From an uncultured Flavobacteriales bacterium (lineage in GTDB: Bacteria; Bacteroidota; Bacteroidia; Flavobacteriales; Crocinitomicaceae): 52,259 nucleotides of DNA. Shown here in pieces: positions 16,324 through 24,454 of the stretch (within the stretch, counting starts at the first letter, position 1; each line of letters starts with the position of its first letter). Made by a program: the position numbers and the translations under genes. The stretch is from assembly GCA_946478775.1 (NCBI GenBank), contig CAMLDR010000008.1:1-52259 (forward strand). Direction: 5' to 3'. The notes below the pieces were generated by a model. That model saw only the letters and a program-made list of their open reading frames with translations, was not told the DNA's origin and did not search any database.

Positions 16324-16701
16324 TTACTTAAATAAGCTTGCATATTTTGCTCTGTTATCAATCATCATCCATAATAATACTGCAAACAGGATCAGTGCGA
16401 TCGGCAATCCGGATGGTGCATTGAAGATATTTGTCAGCAAAATACCAATCATTATCGGAAAAATCATGATTGCTCCAAGAGCCCTGTACTTCGGGATAAT
16501 CACTAAAATTCCGCCAATAATTTCTACCACTGCTATTAAAGGCATCAGCCACACAATTGCTCCGAATGCTTCCACTAATTTCATCATACTCTCCGGCATA
16601 TCCTCAGGCATCGGCATATATTGAAAGATCTTGTTCAAACCTGAGTTGATGAACATCAGGCCGAACAACAAACTGAACACAAATAAGATTTTATTTTTCA
16701 T
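16324..16701 (-). CDS. DoxX-like small membrane protein
   Basis: This 125-residue protein has four hydrophobic helices (MKNKILFVFSLLFGLMFINSG..., AFGAIVWLMPLIAVVEIIGGILVII, ALGAIMIFPIMIGILLTNIF, LPIALILFAVLLWMMI), with the FINSGLNKI and GG(I/L)LV-P patterns of the DoxX superfamily. Some DoxX members take part in oxidative-stress complexes; this one is uncharacterised. It starts 5 bases after the stop of the SRPBCC gene, so it is in the ArsR operon. Confidence 0.85.
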   Translation of the reverse strand: MKNKILFVFSLLFGLMFINSGLNKIFQYMPMPEDMPESMMKLVEAFGAIVWLMPLIAVVEIIGGILVIIPKYRALGAIMIFPIMIGILLTNIFNAPSGLPIALILFAVLLWMMIDNRAKYASLFK

Positions 16702-16706
16702 ACGGC

Positions 16707-17210
16707 TTATTTTTTGAGAGTGGGTAATAATTCGTCCAACTGCTCCATTCCAAGTGACAAACCTTCTTTGAAGCCCATTTTGATGGTTTCTTCCAGCTGC
16801 TCCAAATCGTCATAACTGATATGCATTTTCACTTCCGTATGGACTCCTTTATCTTCGAAAGAAACTTCCCATTTTGATCGTGGCATATCGTTGTTAATGT
16901 TCCCATTCTCATCCGAAAATGCATCCAATCCTGCAAATGATCTTTGAGGCTGAATCTTGGTGTAATCCACAATCGACCAATGCTCCTCACCTTCCGGACC
17001 TATCATGGCATACAACCAGGTTCCGCCATCCCGGAAATCCATGCTTTTTGTTTGCGCTTTCCAGGGCTTGGGTCCCCACCATTGATCCAATATTTCGCTT
17101 TTGGTATAAGCATCCCAAACCAGCGGTCTTTCTGCCGCAAACTCTCTTGTTACTGTGATTGTCCTGTTGTCTTTATCAACCGAAAAATCAAATGCCAAAT
17201 TGTGTTTCAT
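16707..17210 (-). CDS. SRPBCC (AHSA1-like) domain protein
   Basis: From the ATG complementary to 17208-17210 the protein has 167 residues (MKHNLAFDFSVDKDNRTI...). It aligns from this Met with the next gene's own N-terminus, sharing VTREFAA...[24 protein letters not shown] and the late EEQLEE/GFKEGLSLGMEQLDELL. An in-frame ATG at 17333 would add 41 residues and would lie only 17 bases after the upstream stop, so the longer form cannot be excluded. It is a ligand-binding helix-grip domain of unknown ligand within the ArsR operon. Confidence 0.83.
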   Translation of the reverse strand: MKHNLAFDFSVDKDNRTITVTREFAAERPLVWDAYTKSEILDQWWGPKPWKAQTKSMDFRDGGTWLYAMIGPEGEEHWSIVDYTKIQPQRSFAGLDAFSDENGNINNDMPRSKWEVSFEDKGVHTEVKMHISYDDLEQLEETIKMGFKEGLSLGMEQLDELLPTLKK

Positions 17211-17350
17211 AATTTCTATTTTTTTAAGGTTTAAACTTTCCTCTTCCGTTAATTCTTCACAGGTTTTAACCGTTTCCACAGGAACTCCCAACAAGTTAAA
17301 GCTTCCAAAAAGGGTATCCAAAAAGTTAAACATTTTTTCACTTTTACCTT

Positions 17351-18313
17351 TTAGTTCGCGTGGTTGATCATCCAGTTAATTCCGTATTTATCGGTGAACG
17401 AACCGTAATATGCTCCGAAGAACATATCTTCCAGCGGCATCGTGACGTTCCCGCCTGCCGAAAGTTCGTCAAAGATGCGCTTGGCTTCTTCTCTCGTTTC
17501 AGGTTCTATGGAAATGTGCATATTGTTCCCGGATGACAAGGTGAATCCCATTTCTTTCGGGGCATCTGTACCCATCAGGACATGGTTTCCGGTGATCGGT
17601 AATTCAATGTGAAGGATCATCTTTTTAATGGATTCAGCTACCGGCGGGTGATTTCCATCTGCCGGAATATCTCCGAATCGCTGGATGCCTTTTCCTGAGA
17701 ATTCTGTTTTGAAGACAGACTGATAAAACAAGAAGGCCTCTTCTGTGTTTCCGTCGAAATTCAAATAATTACACACACGCGGCAAACGGCCTGGCTTTAA
17801 TTCATTCCGAAGCTTGAATTTGGTTTCAATGTAGTAATCCAGGTTCTCCATGGCCATGCTGAACCCTTCTTTGAATCCATAGGAAACGATCCGCTCCAGG
17901 TCTTCCAGGGATTCGTATTGGATCACGATGTTTACACTGGTGTTCTCTCCGTTCGATTTGAACTCATTTGTCCATAAGGAGCGCGGAAATGCGGTGTTCA
18001 GGTTTGCATATTCGTCACAAAAAGCATCGAGTCCGGAATACGATTTCTGGTGTTCGATTTTCTGGTAATCCAATCTGCACCAGTGCACTTCATTCTCTTC
18101 GGAAATCATTCCGTAATGCCACATACCTCCTTCTCTGAAATCCATCGATTTGGTTTGAGTGCGAAATGGTTTTGGTGCCCACCAAAGGTCGAGTAATTCG
18201 GGTTTGGTCCAAGCATCCCACACCAGTGAAAGGTTTGCTGCAAAATCGCGCGTTACGTGAATCGTGTTGTTTTCCTTGTTCACGGAAAAATCAAAAAGCA
18301 GGTTTGAATTCAT
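17351..18313 (-). CDS. SRPBCC-VOC (PhnB/glyoxalase-like) fusion protein
   Basis: The 320-residue protein joins two domains. Residues 1-160 are an AHSA1-type SRPBCC domain ([16 protein letters not shown]..., [19 protein letters not shown]). Residues 175-320 are a VOC/PhnB-like domain ([50 protein letters not shown]). The two are usually separate neighbouring genes. The start is fixed by an ATGA overlap with the arsR stop (ATG 18313-18311, TGA 18312-18310), a translational-coupling arrangement. The VOC part lacks an obvious full set of metal ligands and may bind a ligand without catalysis. Function unknown. Confidence 0.87.
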   Translation of the reverse strand: MNSNLLFDFSVNKENNTIHVTRDFAANLSLVWDAWTKPELLDLWWAPKPFRTQTKSMDFREGGMWHYGMISEENEVHWCRLDYQKIEHQKSYSGLDAFCDEYANLNTAFPRSLWTNEFKSNGENTSVNIVIQYESLEDLERIVSYGFKEGFSMAMENLDYYIETKFKLRNELKPGRLPRVCNYLNFDGNTEEAFLFYQSVFKTEFSGKGIQRFGDIPADGNHPPVAESIKKMILHIELPITGNHVLMGTDAPKEMGFTLSSGNNMHISIEPETREEAKRIFDELSAGGNVTMPLEDMFFGAYYGSFTDKYGINWMINHAN

Positions 18314-18630
18314 TTGTTTTCTTTTTTTAAAGTTGCTAATACATCGTCTAATTGGTTGAAACGGCTTTCCCAAATCTTCTTGAATTGCTGCAGCCAGTGA
18401 TCGATCTCTTTCATTTTATCTCCATTGAGTTGATAATAAATCTCCCTCCCCGATTGGTTCTGTTTGACCAATTCGCATTCGGTGAGGATGCGTAAATGCT
18501 TGGAAACTGCCTGACGTGTGGTATCGAAATGCTCGGCCAGGGCATTCGGCGTCATGGACTGAACCGCCACCAGCATAATAATTGCTCTTCGGGTTGGGTC
18601 GGCTATTGCCTGAAACACGTCTCTTCTCAT
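18310..18630 (-). CDS. ArsR-family winged-helix repressor
   Basis: The 106-residue regulator starts at the ATG complementary to 18628-18630 ([17 protein letters not shown]); an upstream TTG at 18657 lies inside the operator-like repeat and is not needed. The helix-turn-helix is [27 protein letters not shown] and the wing [10 protein letters not shown]. There is no Cys metal site, so it belongs to the SdpR/AHSA1-linked group and not to metal sensors. It probably represses its own operon (ArsR, SRPBCC-VOC, SRPBCC, DoxX, SRPBCC). A close paralogue is at 28650. Confidence 0.88.
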   Translation of the reverse strand: MRRDVFQAIADPTRRAIIMLVAVQSMTPNALAEHFDTTRQAVSKHLRILTECELVKQNQSGREIYYQLNGDKMKEIDHWLQQFKKIWESRFNQLDDVLATLKKENK

Positions 18631-18649
18631 TGAATCAAAATTTAAATAC

Positions 18650-18699
18650 GAAACCAATCGGTTTCACAAATATATATGCAACTATTCGGTTTCGCAAAT
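18650..18699. promoter_or_regulatory. Operator-like repeats upstream of arsR copy 1
   Basis: GAAACCAATCGGTTTC (18650-18665) has perfect 6-bp inverted arms. Its right half extends into TCGGTTTCACAAAT (18658-18671), which recurs as TCGGTTTCGCAAAT at 18686-18699, 28 bases on. These sites lie 20-70 bases before the ArsR start codon, where an autorepressor would bind. Confidence 0.55.
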
Positions 18700-18777
18700 T
18701 TTTTATTATTTTTTTTTGTAAATTAACTGAACGAAACAAGATCCAGGCTTTATTACGCCAGGTATAAGGTAATTCAG

Positions 18778-18921
18778 ATGAAATACAGTTTTCTTATTTT
18801 AGCCGCAGAAGCTTTTGATCCCGAAACAGAAACTTCCATTCTATGGTACATTCTTCCGACCAGTGGTTTTGCCTTATTGTTTTCGCTTTATTTTATAATC
18901 AAACGCAGAAAAAAGAATTAA
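18778..18921 (+). CDS. 47-residue single-pass membrane protein
   Basis: ATG 18778-18780 opens a 47-codon frame ending in TAA at 18919-18921. The product starts [20 protein letters not shown], continues with one membrane helix (about 23-41: [19 protein letters not shown]) and ends KRRKKN, a positive-inside tail. It lies 19 bases upstream of the 18941 gene on the same strand, whose product also ends in a membrane helix plus RRRNRK. The pairing and clean topology suggest a real small gene, but no homologue is known to me. Confidence 0.5.
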   Translation: MKYSFLILAAEAFDPETETSILWYILPTSGFALLFSLYFIIKRRKKN

Positions 18922-18940
18922 GCCAACTATAATCATCTTG

Positions 18941-19378
18941 ATGAAACAGATCTATTTCGTCTTAATCCTCTTGCTTACAAAATACGGGGTCTCACAAGAT
19001 AAAAACTCCTTAACCCGGGATACGCTTACTAAAACTTCTTCTATCAGCTATCGTCCGACGGATAAAAACGGGTATAATCAAGTGATCTTTGCCTATTTGG
19101 ATAAAAAATATGGAAGAGTATGGAGATCAGAACTCCGCAGTGATGCCATTGGATTTGAAGTCCCGGAGGCAACTGAACTTGCTGTACCGCAATTGGAAGC
19201 CTCTTTACAGGTGATCCATGTGCCTCACCGACCGAATTATACGCCGTATATTGATAAAAGCGATAAAAAAGCTATGCATCAATTATTGATTATCAAAATC
19301 ATTTCAATTGGATTGGTGATTGCTTTGATCTTATACCTGTTTTTCAGAAGAAGAAACCGGAAGACCTTTATGGATTAA
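18941..19378 (+). CDS. Protein of unknown function with signal peptide and C-terminal membrane anchor
   Basis: The 145-residue protein has an N-terminal signal peptide ([19 protein letters not shown]), a soluble extracytoplasmic part of about 95 residues and a C-terminal helix ([19 protein letters not shown]) ending [10 protein letters not shown], so the tail is cytoplasmic. An in-frame TTG one codon upstream is less likely as start. No recognised domain. It probably forms a two-gene unit with the 47-residue protein before it, and overlaps the convergent gene by 11 bases. Confidence 0.65.
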   Translation: MKQIYFVLILLLTKYGVSQDKNSLTRDTLTKTSSISYRPTDKNGYNQVIFAYLDKKYGRVWRSELRSDAIGFEVPEATELAVPQLEASLQVIHVPHRPNYTPYIDKSDKKAMHQLLIIKIISIGLVIALILYLFFRRRNRKTFMD

Positions 19379-20108
19379 TTCTCCTCAGCCACACAATTGA
19401 AATTTGGTATGGTTCCAGGTTTTGCTTTATGATGTACTCATTCACCCATTTTTCCGGTATGAGAATCATATTGCCGGTTTGATGCGAAACACTTTTTACC
19501 TTAAACGGGCGTTTCACACCATCCACTTCCAGGTAAAGGCGGTTATTTGCCCAGTAATGATGCAGGTTATTCGCATCTATGTTAATTTTCTCAGGAAACT
19601 TCCACGGATACCACACAATAATCGCATCGGACCTCACAGAAACTTCGCCGGTTGGGATGTCCCAATTGCCATAGAAACAAACCGGATTAATATAACCGCT
19701 CGTAAATTTGTCCAGTTCCTTCAACGGAAGCGTATCCTTTATCAAATAATAAGCAGCTCCATAAGGAAGTTCGCTGGTCAGGATCAGTGAGTCATTGCGA
19801 AACTCAATCCCAAATAATTCATCGGAACCGCCTTTTGCTTTGATCAATAGATTATCTCCTTTTACACTAATAGTACTTGCTTCCAGCAAACAGCAGGGAT
19901 AATCTATCTCGTAGGATTTTTCATTCTTAAAAAGCCAATGCGTATTGGGTGAAGTCCAGCGGTAAGGCCCCGGATCCGGAATATCTAAAGCGATTAATGT
20001 GTTATCGTGCCGGATTGCAGTTAAAATCCATGCTCCATTTAGCTGACTGTTCTGGCTAAAGACCTGAAAAGATGCAATGAGAAGAAGAAGTATGAAGGTT
20101 GTTTTCAT
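19368..20108 (-). CDS. Secreted protein of unknown function, possibly lipocalin-like
   Basis: From the ATG complementary to 20106-20108 the protein has 246 residues with a signal peptide ([19 protein letters not shown]). [15 protein letters not shown] at the mature N-terminus and the alternating strands after it ([33 protein letters not shown]) resemble the lipocalin-like beta-barrel proteins common in Bacteroidota, but this is only a resemblance. Two Cys pairs are not obvious apart from PCC. It lies 16 bases after the PEP-synthase-like gene on the same strand, so co-transcription is likely. Confidence 0.7.
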   Translation of the reverse strand: MKTTFILLLLIASFQVFSQNSQLNGAWILTAIRHDNTLIALDIPDPGPYRWTSPNTHWLFKNEKSYEIDYPCCLLEASTISVKGDNLLIKAKGGSDELFGIEFRNDSLILTSELPYGAAYYLIKDTLPLKELDKFTSGYINPVCFYGNWDIPTGEVSVRSDAIIVWYPWKFPEKINIDANNLHHYWANNRLYLEVDGVKRPFKVKSVSHQTGNMILIPEKWVNEYIIKQNLEPYQISIVWLRRINP

Positions 20109-20124
20109 TGAATTCAATTAAGCA

Positions 20125-22017
20125 TCATTCATTATAAAACCGCACCTGTTTGATATACAAATCCCGGTTCTCGCCCTGGAATTTGAATTCGATATCCAGC
20201 ACCAGGTCAAAAGAAAAGATTTTTTTGTTGTGTAATCCTTTTTCCCAGAAATAATCCCGAATTGTCTTTGCAGCAAGTTCCAGACGCTTTACTTCTTCTT
20301 CATTCAGTACCGTTTTACCGGAAGTTAAGCTGGAATTCGCCAGGTATTCCACGATCCCGCTGAAATTCGATTCTTCCAATTCCTGAACGATTACCAATTG
20401 ATCACAAGTTATTCCTGCTGGCGGCTCCACAACCGATACATCACCGATCTGCACATTGATCGTCATTCCATCCAAATAAGTATCCGGACGATAGAGATTC
20501 TTTGTGATCACCACTCCGTTTGCTTCTTCCTGCGGGAAGGATCGATGCACCAAAATCCCCATTGCCAGGTTCTCATCGGAGAAATTGAACAGGCGCCTTT
20601 CCCGGAATGCTTCGAATGACCACAGGCTCGACCAAACTTTTAGCACAGCCCTTTCGATATTTTTAGTGGAATCTGTTAAATCTACTGTTTTTGAATCATA
20701 CAATCCGGCACCTGAAAAACCAGCTGCATCTTCCGCATTGGTAGAAGAGCGGAAACGGAAGGTTTTAAAGTCACTTTTCTCAAGCAGCAATTTGATCTCT
20801 GCAACCAGGAGCGGATCCAACGGTGTATTTTGGATTTCAGTTCGAACAGCTTTCAAGAGCTGTTTCAAACTATCCAAAGGAAGATCGTCACTCTTTTGCA
20901 GGGAAGCGATCAGTTGTTTTGTTTTCGGCTGATTGATGTGTTCCAGATAGAAATAAAATGGGATGGCAAATGCAAACTCGGGTACTTTGAAATGACCGGT
21001 TTCACTAACTTTGCTCATCAATCCGAAATGGAAAGCCTTATTCCCTATTTGATTGGATCCGGCAGTTTTAAAATCTTTCAGATCCACCAGCGCGTGGCAG
21101 GTAGAATCCATTTTCAGGGGAACGGGCCGTTTATTCTTTGCCTCATAAACTCTTGGCTTTGTTGGCTTGTACCAACTATCCTGTTCTGCTATATCCAGTA
21201 TAATCCATTGTCCCGACAAATTTCGGAAAGTGGTATCGTGAATGAGTTTTAAGTCCACAGCTATCGGGATCTTCCGGTTCCTGCCCAGGATTGACAAATG
21301 ACTGAGCGGTGTTTGAAACTCATCCAATATAATTGCTGCAACGTGCGGAATGTATTTGGGTGTTCCGTGTGTAACCACGATTTCTTCCGGTAAAAACGGA
21401 CGGGAATCGGGAACAGAATCCAGGTTTTCCTCAAAGCGCAGACGCCCCGTAACCATCCCTTTGGAAATAGCCTGGTAGGTTTTGTTCTCGTACAATTCCG
21501 AAGGCTTCATGATCGGAATTTCACCTTTCAGGGAATCTTCCAATGCCAGCAGTCGTTCGGTATTCAGCAGCACTTTCAGCTTTTCGCCAAAATAAACCTT
21601 CTTTTGAACGTGTTTATAAAAAGCCACGATCAACTCCTTCGGCATTTGATCAAATACAGAAAGATCAATAAAATACTGATCCGCATTCACATTCCTATTC
21701 ACATTTCCCAGCAGGTAATCCCGATGGAGGTTTTTGCTGTAGTTGAGCTTATTGAATGCTTCCAGTGAATTTTGGTCGAATAAATATTCCGTACAAAAGC
21801 CGAAATGAAAAGGATAACGCTTGAAATTAATGAAGTACAGCTTGTCCGCATTCAGGTCGTAAACCACTTTGACCGATTCAACTGGTCCCAAATTTGTATT
21901 TAATGGCGGGCCGGCCAATTCTTTGAAATCCGCGGCTTTCTTTAACTCTTTCGAAGCAATCTGAGCAAATGCCGAAATCGGAAATAAGATCAGGAGGATT
22001 AAAAGCAGGTTCTTCAT
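20125..22017 (-). CDS. Secreted PEP-synthase/pyruvate-phosphate-dikinase-like protein
   Basis: The protein from the ATG complementary to 22015-22017 has 630 residues and a signal peptide (MKNLLLILLILFPISAFA-Q). A swivelling phosphohistidine-type domain is visible around EIVVTHGTPKYIPHVAAI and TPLSHLSILGRNRKIP, with the conserved His in SHLS. It is followed by a PPDK-type ATP-grasp domain (FRFRSSTNAEDAAGFSGAGL..., ending DLYIKQVRF). No PEP/pyruvate barrel is present. The order swivel then ATP-grasp recalls glucan water dikinases. Export of an ATP-using fold is odd; it may use another substrate or have lost activity. A longer frame to 22059 lacks a signal-peptide-like start. Confidence 0.75.
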   Translation of the reverse strand: MKNLLLILLILFPISAFAQIASKELKKAADFKELAGPPLNTNLGPVESVKVVYDLNADKLYFINFKRYPFHFGFCTEYLFDQNSLEAFNKLNYSKNLHRDYLLGNVNRNVNADQYFIDLSVFDQMPKELIVAFYKHVQKKVYFGEKLKVLLNTERLLALEDSLKGEIPIMKPSELYENKTYQAISKGMVTGRLRFEENLDSVPDSRPFLPEEIVVTHGTPKYIPHVAAIILDEFQTPLSHLSILGRNRKIPIAVDLKLIHDTTFRNLSGQWIILDIAEQDSWYKPTKPRVYEAKNKRPVPLKMDSTCHALVDLKDFKTAGSNQIGNKAFHFGLMSKVSETGHFKVPEFAFAIPFYFYLEHINQPKTKQLIASLQKSDDLPLDSLKQLLKAVRTEIQNTPLDPLLVAEIKLLLEKSDFKTFRFRSSTNAEDAAGFSGAGLYDSKTVDLTDSTKNIERAVLKVWSSLWSFEAFRERRLFNFSDENLAMGILVHRSFPQEEANGVVITKNLYRPDTYLDGMTINVQIGDVSVVEPPAGITCDQLVIVQELEESNFSGIVEYLANSSLTSGKTVLNEEEVKRLELAAKTIRDYFWEKGLHNKKIFSFDLVLDIEFKFQGENRDLYIKQVRFYNE

Positions 22018-22081
22018 AGCTAATTTCTGTCCCTTTAAACGTAAAGACCAGGCATTCATTGTGCTGAATTAAATAATACTA

Positions 22082-22654
22082 CTAAAACTGCTTCGGTTTC
22101 TTTTTTTGAGCCGCTGCTTCAGCAATTTCTTCTATCCGCTTCTGGCGGGTTTCCGGTCTTTTGGCACTTACCAGCCAATAGAGCATCATTTTTTTGATGG
22201 TTTTGCTCAAACCCAAAAAGTACTCTTTGGATCCGGGACTTTTTGCAAATGCTTCTTCCAGGTCATCCGGAATGAGCAATGCGTCTACGGTATCCAAAAT
22301 GGTCCACGAGCCGTTTTGTTTGGCCAGTTCAACGCTTTCAAAACCGGCTTTCGTCATCAATCCGGCCTCTGTTAGGTGATCTATTTTGTCTTTATTGATC
22401 TTTGACCAGGTACTTTGTGCCTTCCGTTTACTGAAAAACTGGTGTGATTTCTCCGAGTCGATGGAAATCTTTTTGCTATCGATCCAGCCGAAACAAAGTG
22501 CTTCATCCACAGCCTCACTCCAGGTAATAGCAGGTTTATCAGAAGATTTCTTATAAAACACCACCCACACGGATTGTTCCTTCTCGTGATTTTCTTCCAG
22601 CCACTTCCGCCATTCACGGGTGTTTTTCGGGTAAAAGACTGTTGCTTCGCTCAT
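22082..22654 (-). CDS. YdeI/OmpD-associated (OmdA) family protein
   Basis: From the ATG complementary to 22652-22654 the product has 190 residues. Family signatures are NTREWRKWLEENHEKEQSVW, then AITWSEAVDEALCFGWIDSKK, and SKRKAQSTWSKINKDKI, with the low-complexity C-terminus AAAQKKKPKQF. Members of this family have been linked to envelope stress and antimicrobial-peptide resistance in other bacteria; the molecular role is unknown. Extension to 22723 runs through the intergenic repeat and is not credible. Confidence 0.85.
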   Translation of the reverse strand: MSEATVFYPKNTREWRKWLEENHEKEQSVWVVFYKKSSDKPAITWSEAVDEALCFGWIDSKKISIDSEKSHQFFSKRKAQSTWSKINKDKIDHLTEAGLMTKAGFESVELAKQNGSWTILDTVDALLIPDDLEEAFAKSPGSKEYFLGLSKTIKKMMLYWLVSAKRPETRQKRIEEIAEAAAQKKKPKQF

Positions 22655-22667
22655 ACTGTAATTTATT

Positions 22668-22727
22668 CCTTGTGAGCTTCGTGTACTTCGTGGAAGATTT
22701 ACCACCAAGCACACAAAGAGCACGAAG
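22668..22727. repeat. Inverted copies of a CTTTGTG/CTTGGTGG-type repeat
   Basis: The 26-base arms 22668-22693 and 22702-22727 are inverted relative to each other and agree at about 18 positions around an 8-base loop. The words (CTTCGTGG, CCACCAAGCACACAAAG) belong to the same family as the repeats around the GxxExxY gene near 31.3-31.9 kb. The element sits directly upstream of the YdeI-family start. Confidence 0.65.
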
Positions 22728-22733
22728 TTTATT

Positions 22734-23150
22734 TTATGACATCATTACCAAAATACTACAAACTATGAGCATTCCCACCAAATGGAACATCCCACTGATT
22801 ATTCCATAAGGAATTGGCTTGGGCATATTGGGATTGATGGCAATATTTACCGTGTTGGAAAATAAATATCCCACTCCCACGATAAATGCAAATTCAAGTC
22901 CTGCTGCCAATGAATGAATTCCCAGGGCTTTTATCAATAAAGCGCTCGTAATCGTAATCAGTAAGGAACAAATCATCGGACCAACAATAAAGATTGGAGC
23001 TGAATTTTGAAGGTTTTCGTTTTCCTTCCCTAAGGATTTTGCGTATTGTTTTTTGAAAAGCAGGGTGAACCACAATGCTCCCAATGCCGAATATGCAACC
23101 AATGCAAGGAGAACGCTTAGCCAATTGATGGCTGAAAGAAACTGAATCAT
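22734..23150 (-). CDS. DUF1761 family membrane protein
   Basis: The 138-residue protein has four membrane helices (INWLSVLLALVAYSALGALWFTLLF, ICSLLITITSALLIKAL, LEFAFIVGVGYLFSNTVNIAI, YGIISGMFHLVGMLIVCSILV). The first helix with GALWFTLLFKKQYAK is the hallmark of DUF1761. Function is unknown. It lies 79 bases upstream of the YdeI-family gene on the same strand with the repeat between them. Confidence 0.85.
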   Translation of the reverse strand: MIQFLSAINWLSVLLALVAYSALGALWFTLLFKKQYAKSLGKENENLQNSAPIFIVGPMICSLLITITSALLIKALGIHSLAAGLEFAFIVGVGYLFSNTVNIAINPNMPKPIPYGIISGMFHLVGMLIVCSILVMMS

Positions 23151-23332
23151 AAATTAATTGTTTAATGTTTCAGCAAAAATAAAGGCAGCTTGTGACAACG
23201 GTATGTCAGGGGTTGAAAACAGTGCGGGAATGAGAATGAGGAAGGAGAATAATCCAAAGCAGATTTCCAATCGCTTCGGATTAAATGAGAATGAGTCAGT
23301 AGTGGCTGATTTATTTTATTCAACTAAGGGTT

Positions 23333-24382
23333 TTAATTCACAATGAACTTATACCCTATCCCACGGATATTGACAATTTTGACGCGTTGGTCTGATTCCA
23401 GTTTCTTACGCAATTTGGAAACAAAAACATCGAGAGTCCTTCCGATATAATCTCCCTCGTCTCCCCAAACGACTTTCAGGATCTCTTCCCGCTCAATGGT
23501 TTTATTCATGTGCGCATAAAGCAGGGAAAGCAAATCGGATTCTTTACTGGATAATTCCGTTTTCTCATTTCCAAAAACGAGCACCATGTTCTTTTGATCA
23601 AAACAGGTAGCTCCCAGCCATACGATCTCTGAATTCACTGATTGAACGGGCGAAAGTGAATGACGCTTTTTCTTCCGTAAATAAACAACCAAGCCGATAA
23701 ATGCGAAAACAGAACCTATCGGCCAAGCTATCATGGAATATCCTGCTTTATTCTTCACCGCGGCTGGTGTCGGCTTATTTTCAGGAGTTGAATTCGTTGT
23801 AGTGGTGGTCGAAACGATTTCTTTGGTTTCTACCAGAGATTTCTGAACCGGAGCCGAATGATACAAGGACCCCACATTAAGGTTGTACCTTTTTAAGACT
23901 GTGAAATCGATCATGTAGCATGCTTTTGGCTGAAATCGGGTGCCGCAAGCCATCAGGTCCGGCTTGATCGAATCTCCTTTTTCATAGCTGTAAACGACCT
24001 CCTTGTTCTCGCACCTCTTTACTTCCACGATGTAATTGCTTGCGGTTTTCATTTCCATGATCACCCGATCAATGGAAGCTGCCAAATCGCCCGGATTAAA
24101 TGCAAAAGCAGAAGCAAAACGGATTTGATAGGTCTCCCCTTCTTTTTCAATGGGAAAAACCCGTGAAGTGCTGTCTCCGGAATTTAACAGAACCTGGTGA
24201 CCGATCATCCGCATGGAAACCAGTGTGTGCTGCTCCTTCAGCTTTTCATCTTTTCGAGATGAAGCTTCAGTCTTCGGAAGCGTTGCTTCCTCTTCTTTTG
24301 TTGACTGACCATAAGTTGTGAATCCGCCTGAAATCAGAGTTAGCAAAACAAATAAGAGGGATTTGAAATTTCCGGACATCAT
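23333..24382 (-). CDS. Transmembrane regulator: periplasmic N-terminus, one membrane helix, C-terminal winged helix
   Basis: The 349-residue protein begins with a hydrophobic export signal (FKSLLFVLLTLISGGF), has a periplasmic region of about 190 residues with two Cys, a Thr/Ser-rich stretch, then a membrane helix (MIAWPIGSVFAFIGLVVYL) followed by RKKKRH. The last 100 residues are an OmpR/PhoB-type winged helix (ELSSKESDLLSLLYAHMNKTIEREEILKVVWG...VNIRGIGYKFIVN). It is a one-component sensor with the domain order reversed from ToxR/CadC. Target genes are not evident. Starts at 24382 and 24379 are equivalent. Confidence 0.85.
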   Translation of the reverse strand: MMSGNFKSLLFVLLTLISGGFTTYGQSTKEEEATLPKTEASSRKDEKLKEQHTLVSMRMIGHQVLLNSGDSTSRVFPIEKEGETYQIRFASAFAFNPGDLAASIDRVIMEMKTASNYIVEVKRCENKEVVYSYEKGDSIKPDLMACGTRFQPKACYMIDFTVLKRYNLNVGSLYHSAPVQKSLVETKEIVSTTTTTNSTPENKPTPAAVKNKAGYSMIAWPIGSVFAFIGLVVYLRKKKRHSLSPVQSVNSEIVWLGATCFDQKNMVLVFGNEKTELSSKESDLLSLLYAHMNKTIEREEILKVVWGDEGDYIGRTLDVFVSKLRKKLESDQRVKIVNIRGIGYKFIVN

Positions 24383-24454
24383 GTTGCAAATCTACTGGAA
24401 TGCGCTTTTAAGAAGAACTATTCAAGCTCTAATTTACATTAATTTACACTTCAG

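Noticed and set aside
17211..17333. 41-codon extension of the SRPBCC protein at 16707
   Set aside because: The paralogous protein upstream begins at the equivalent of the inner Met. Kept only as an alternative start.
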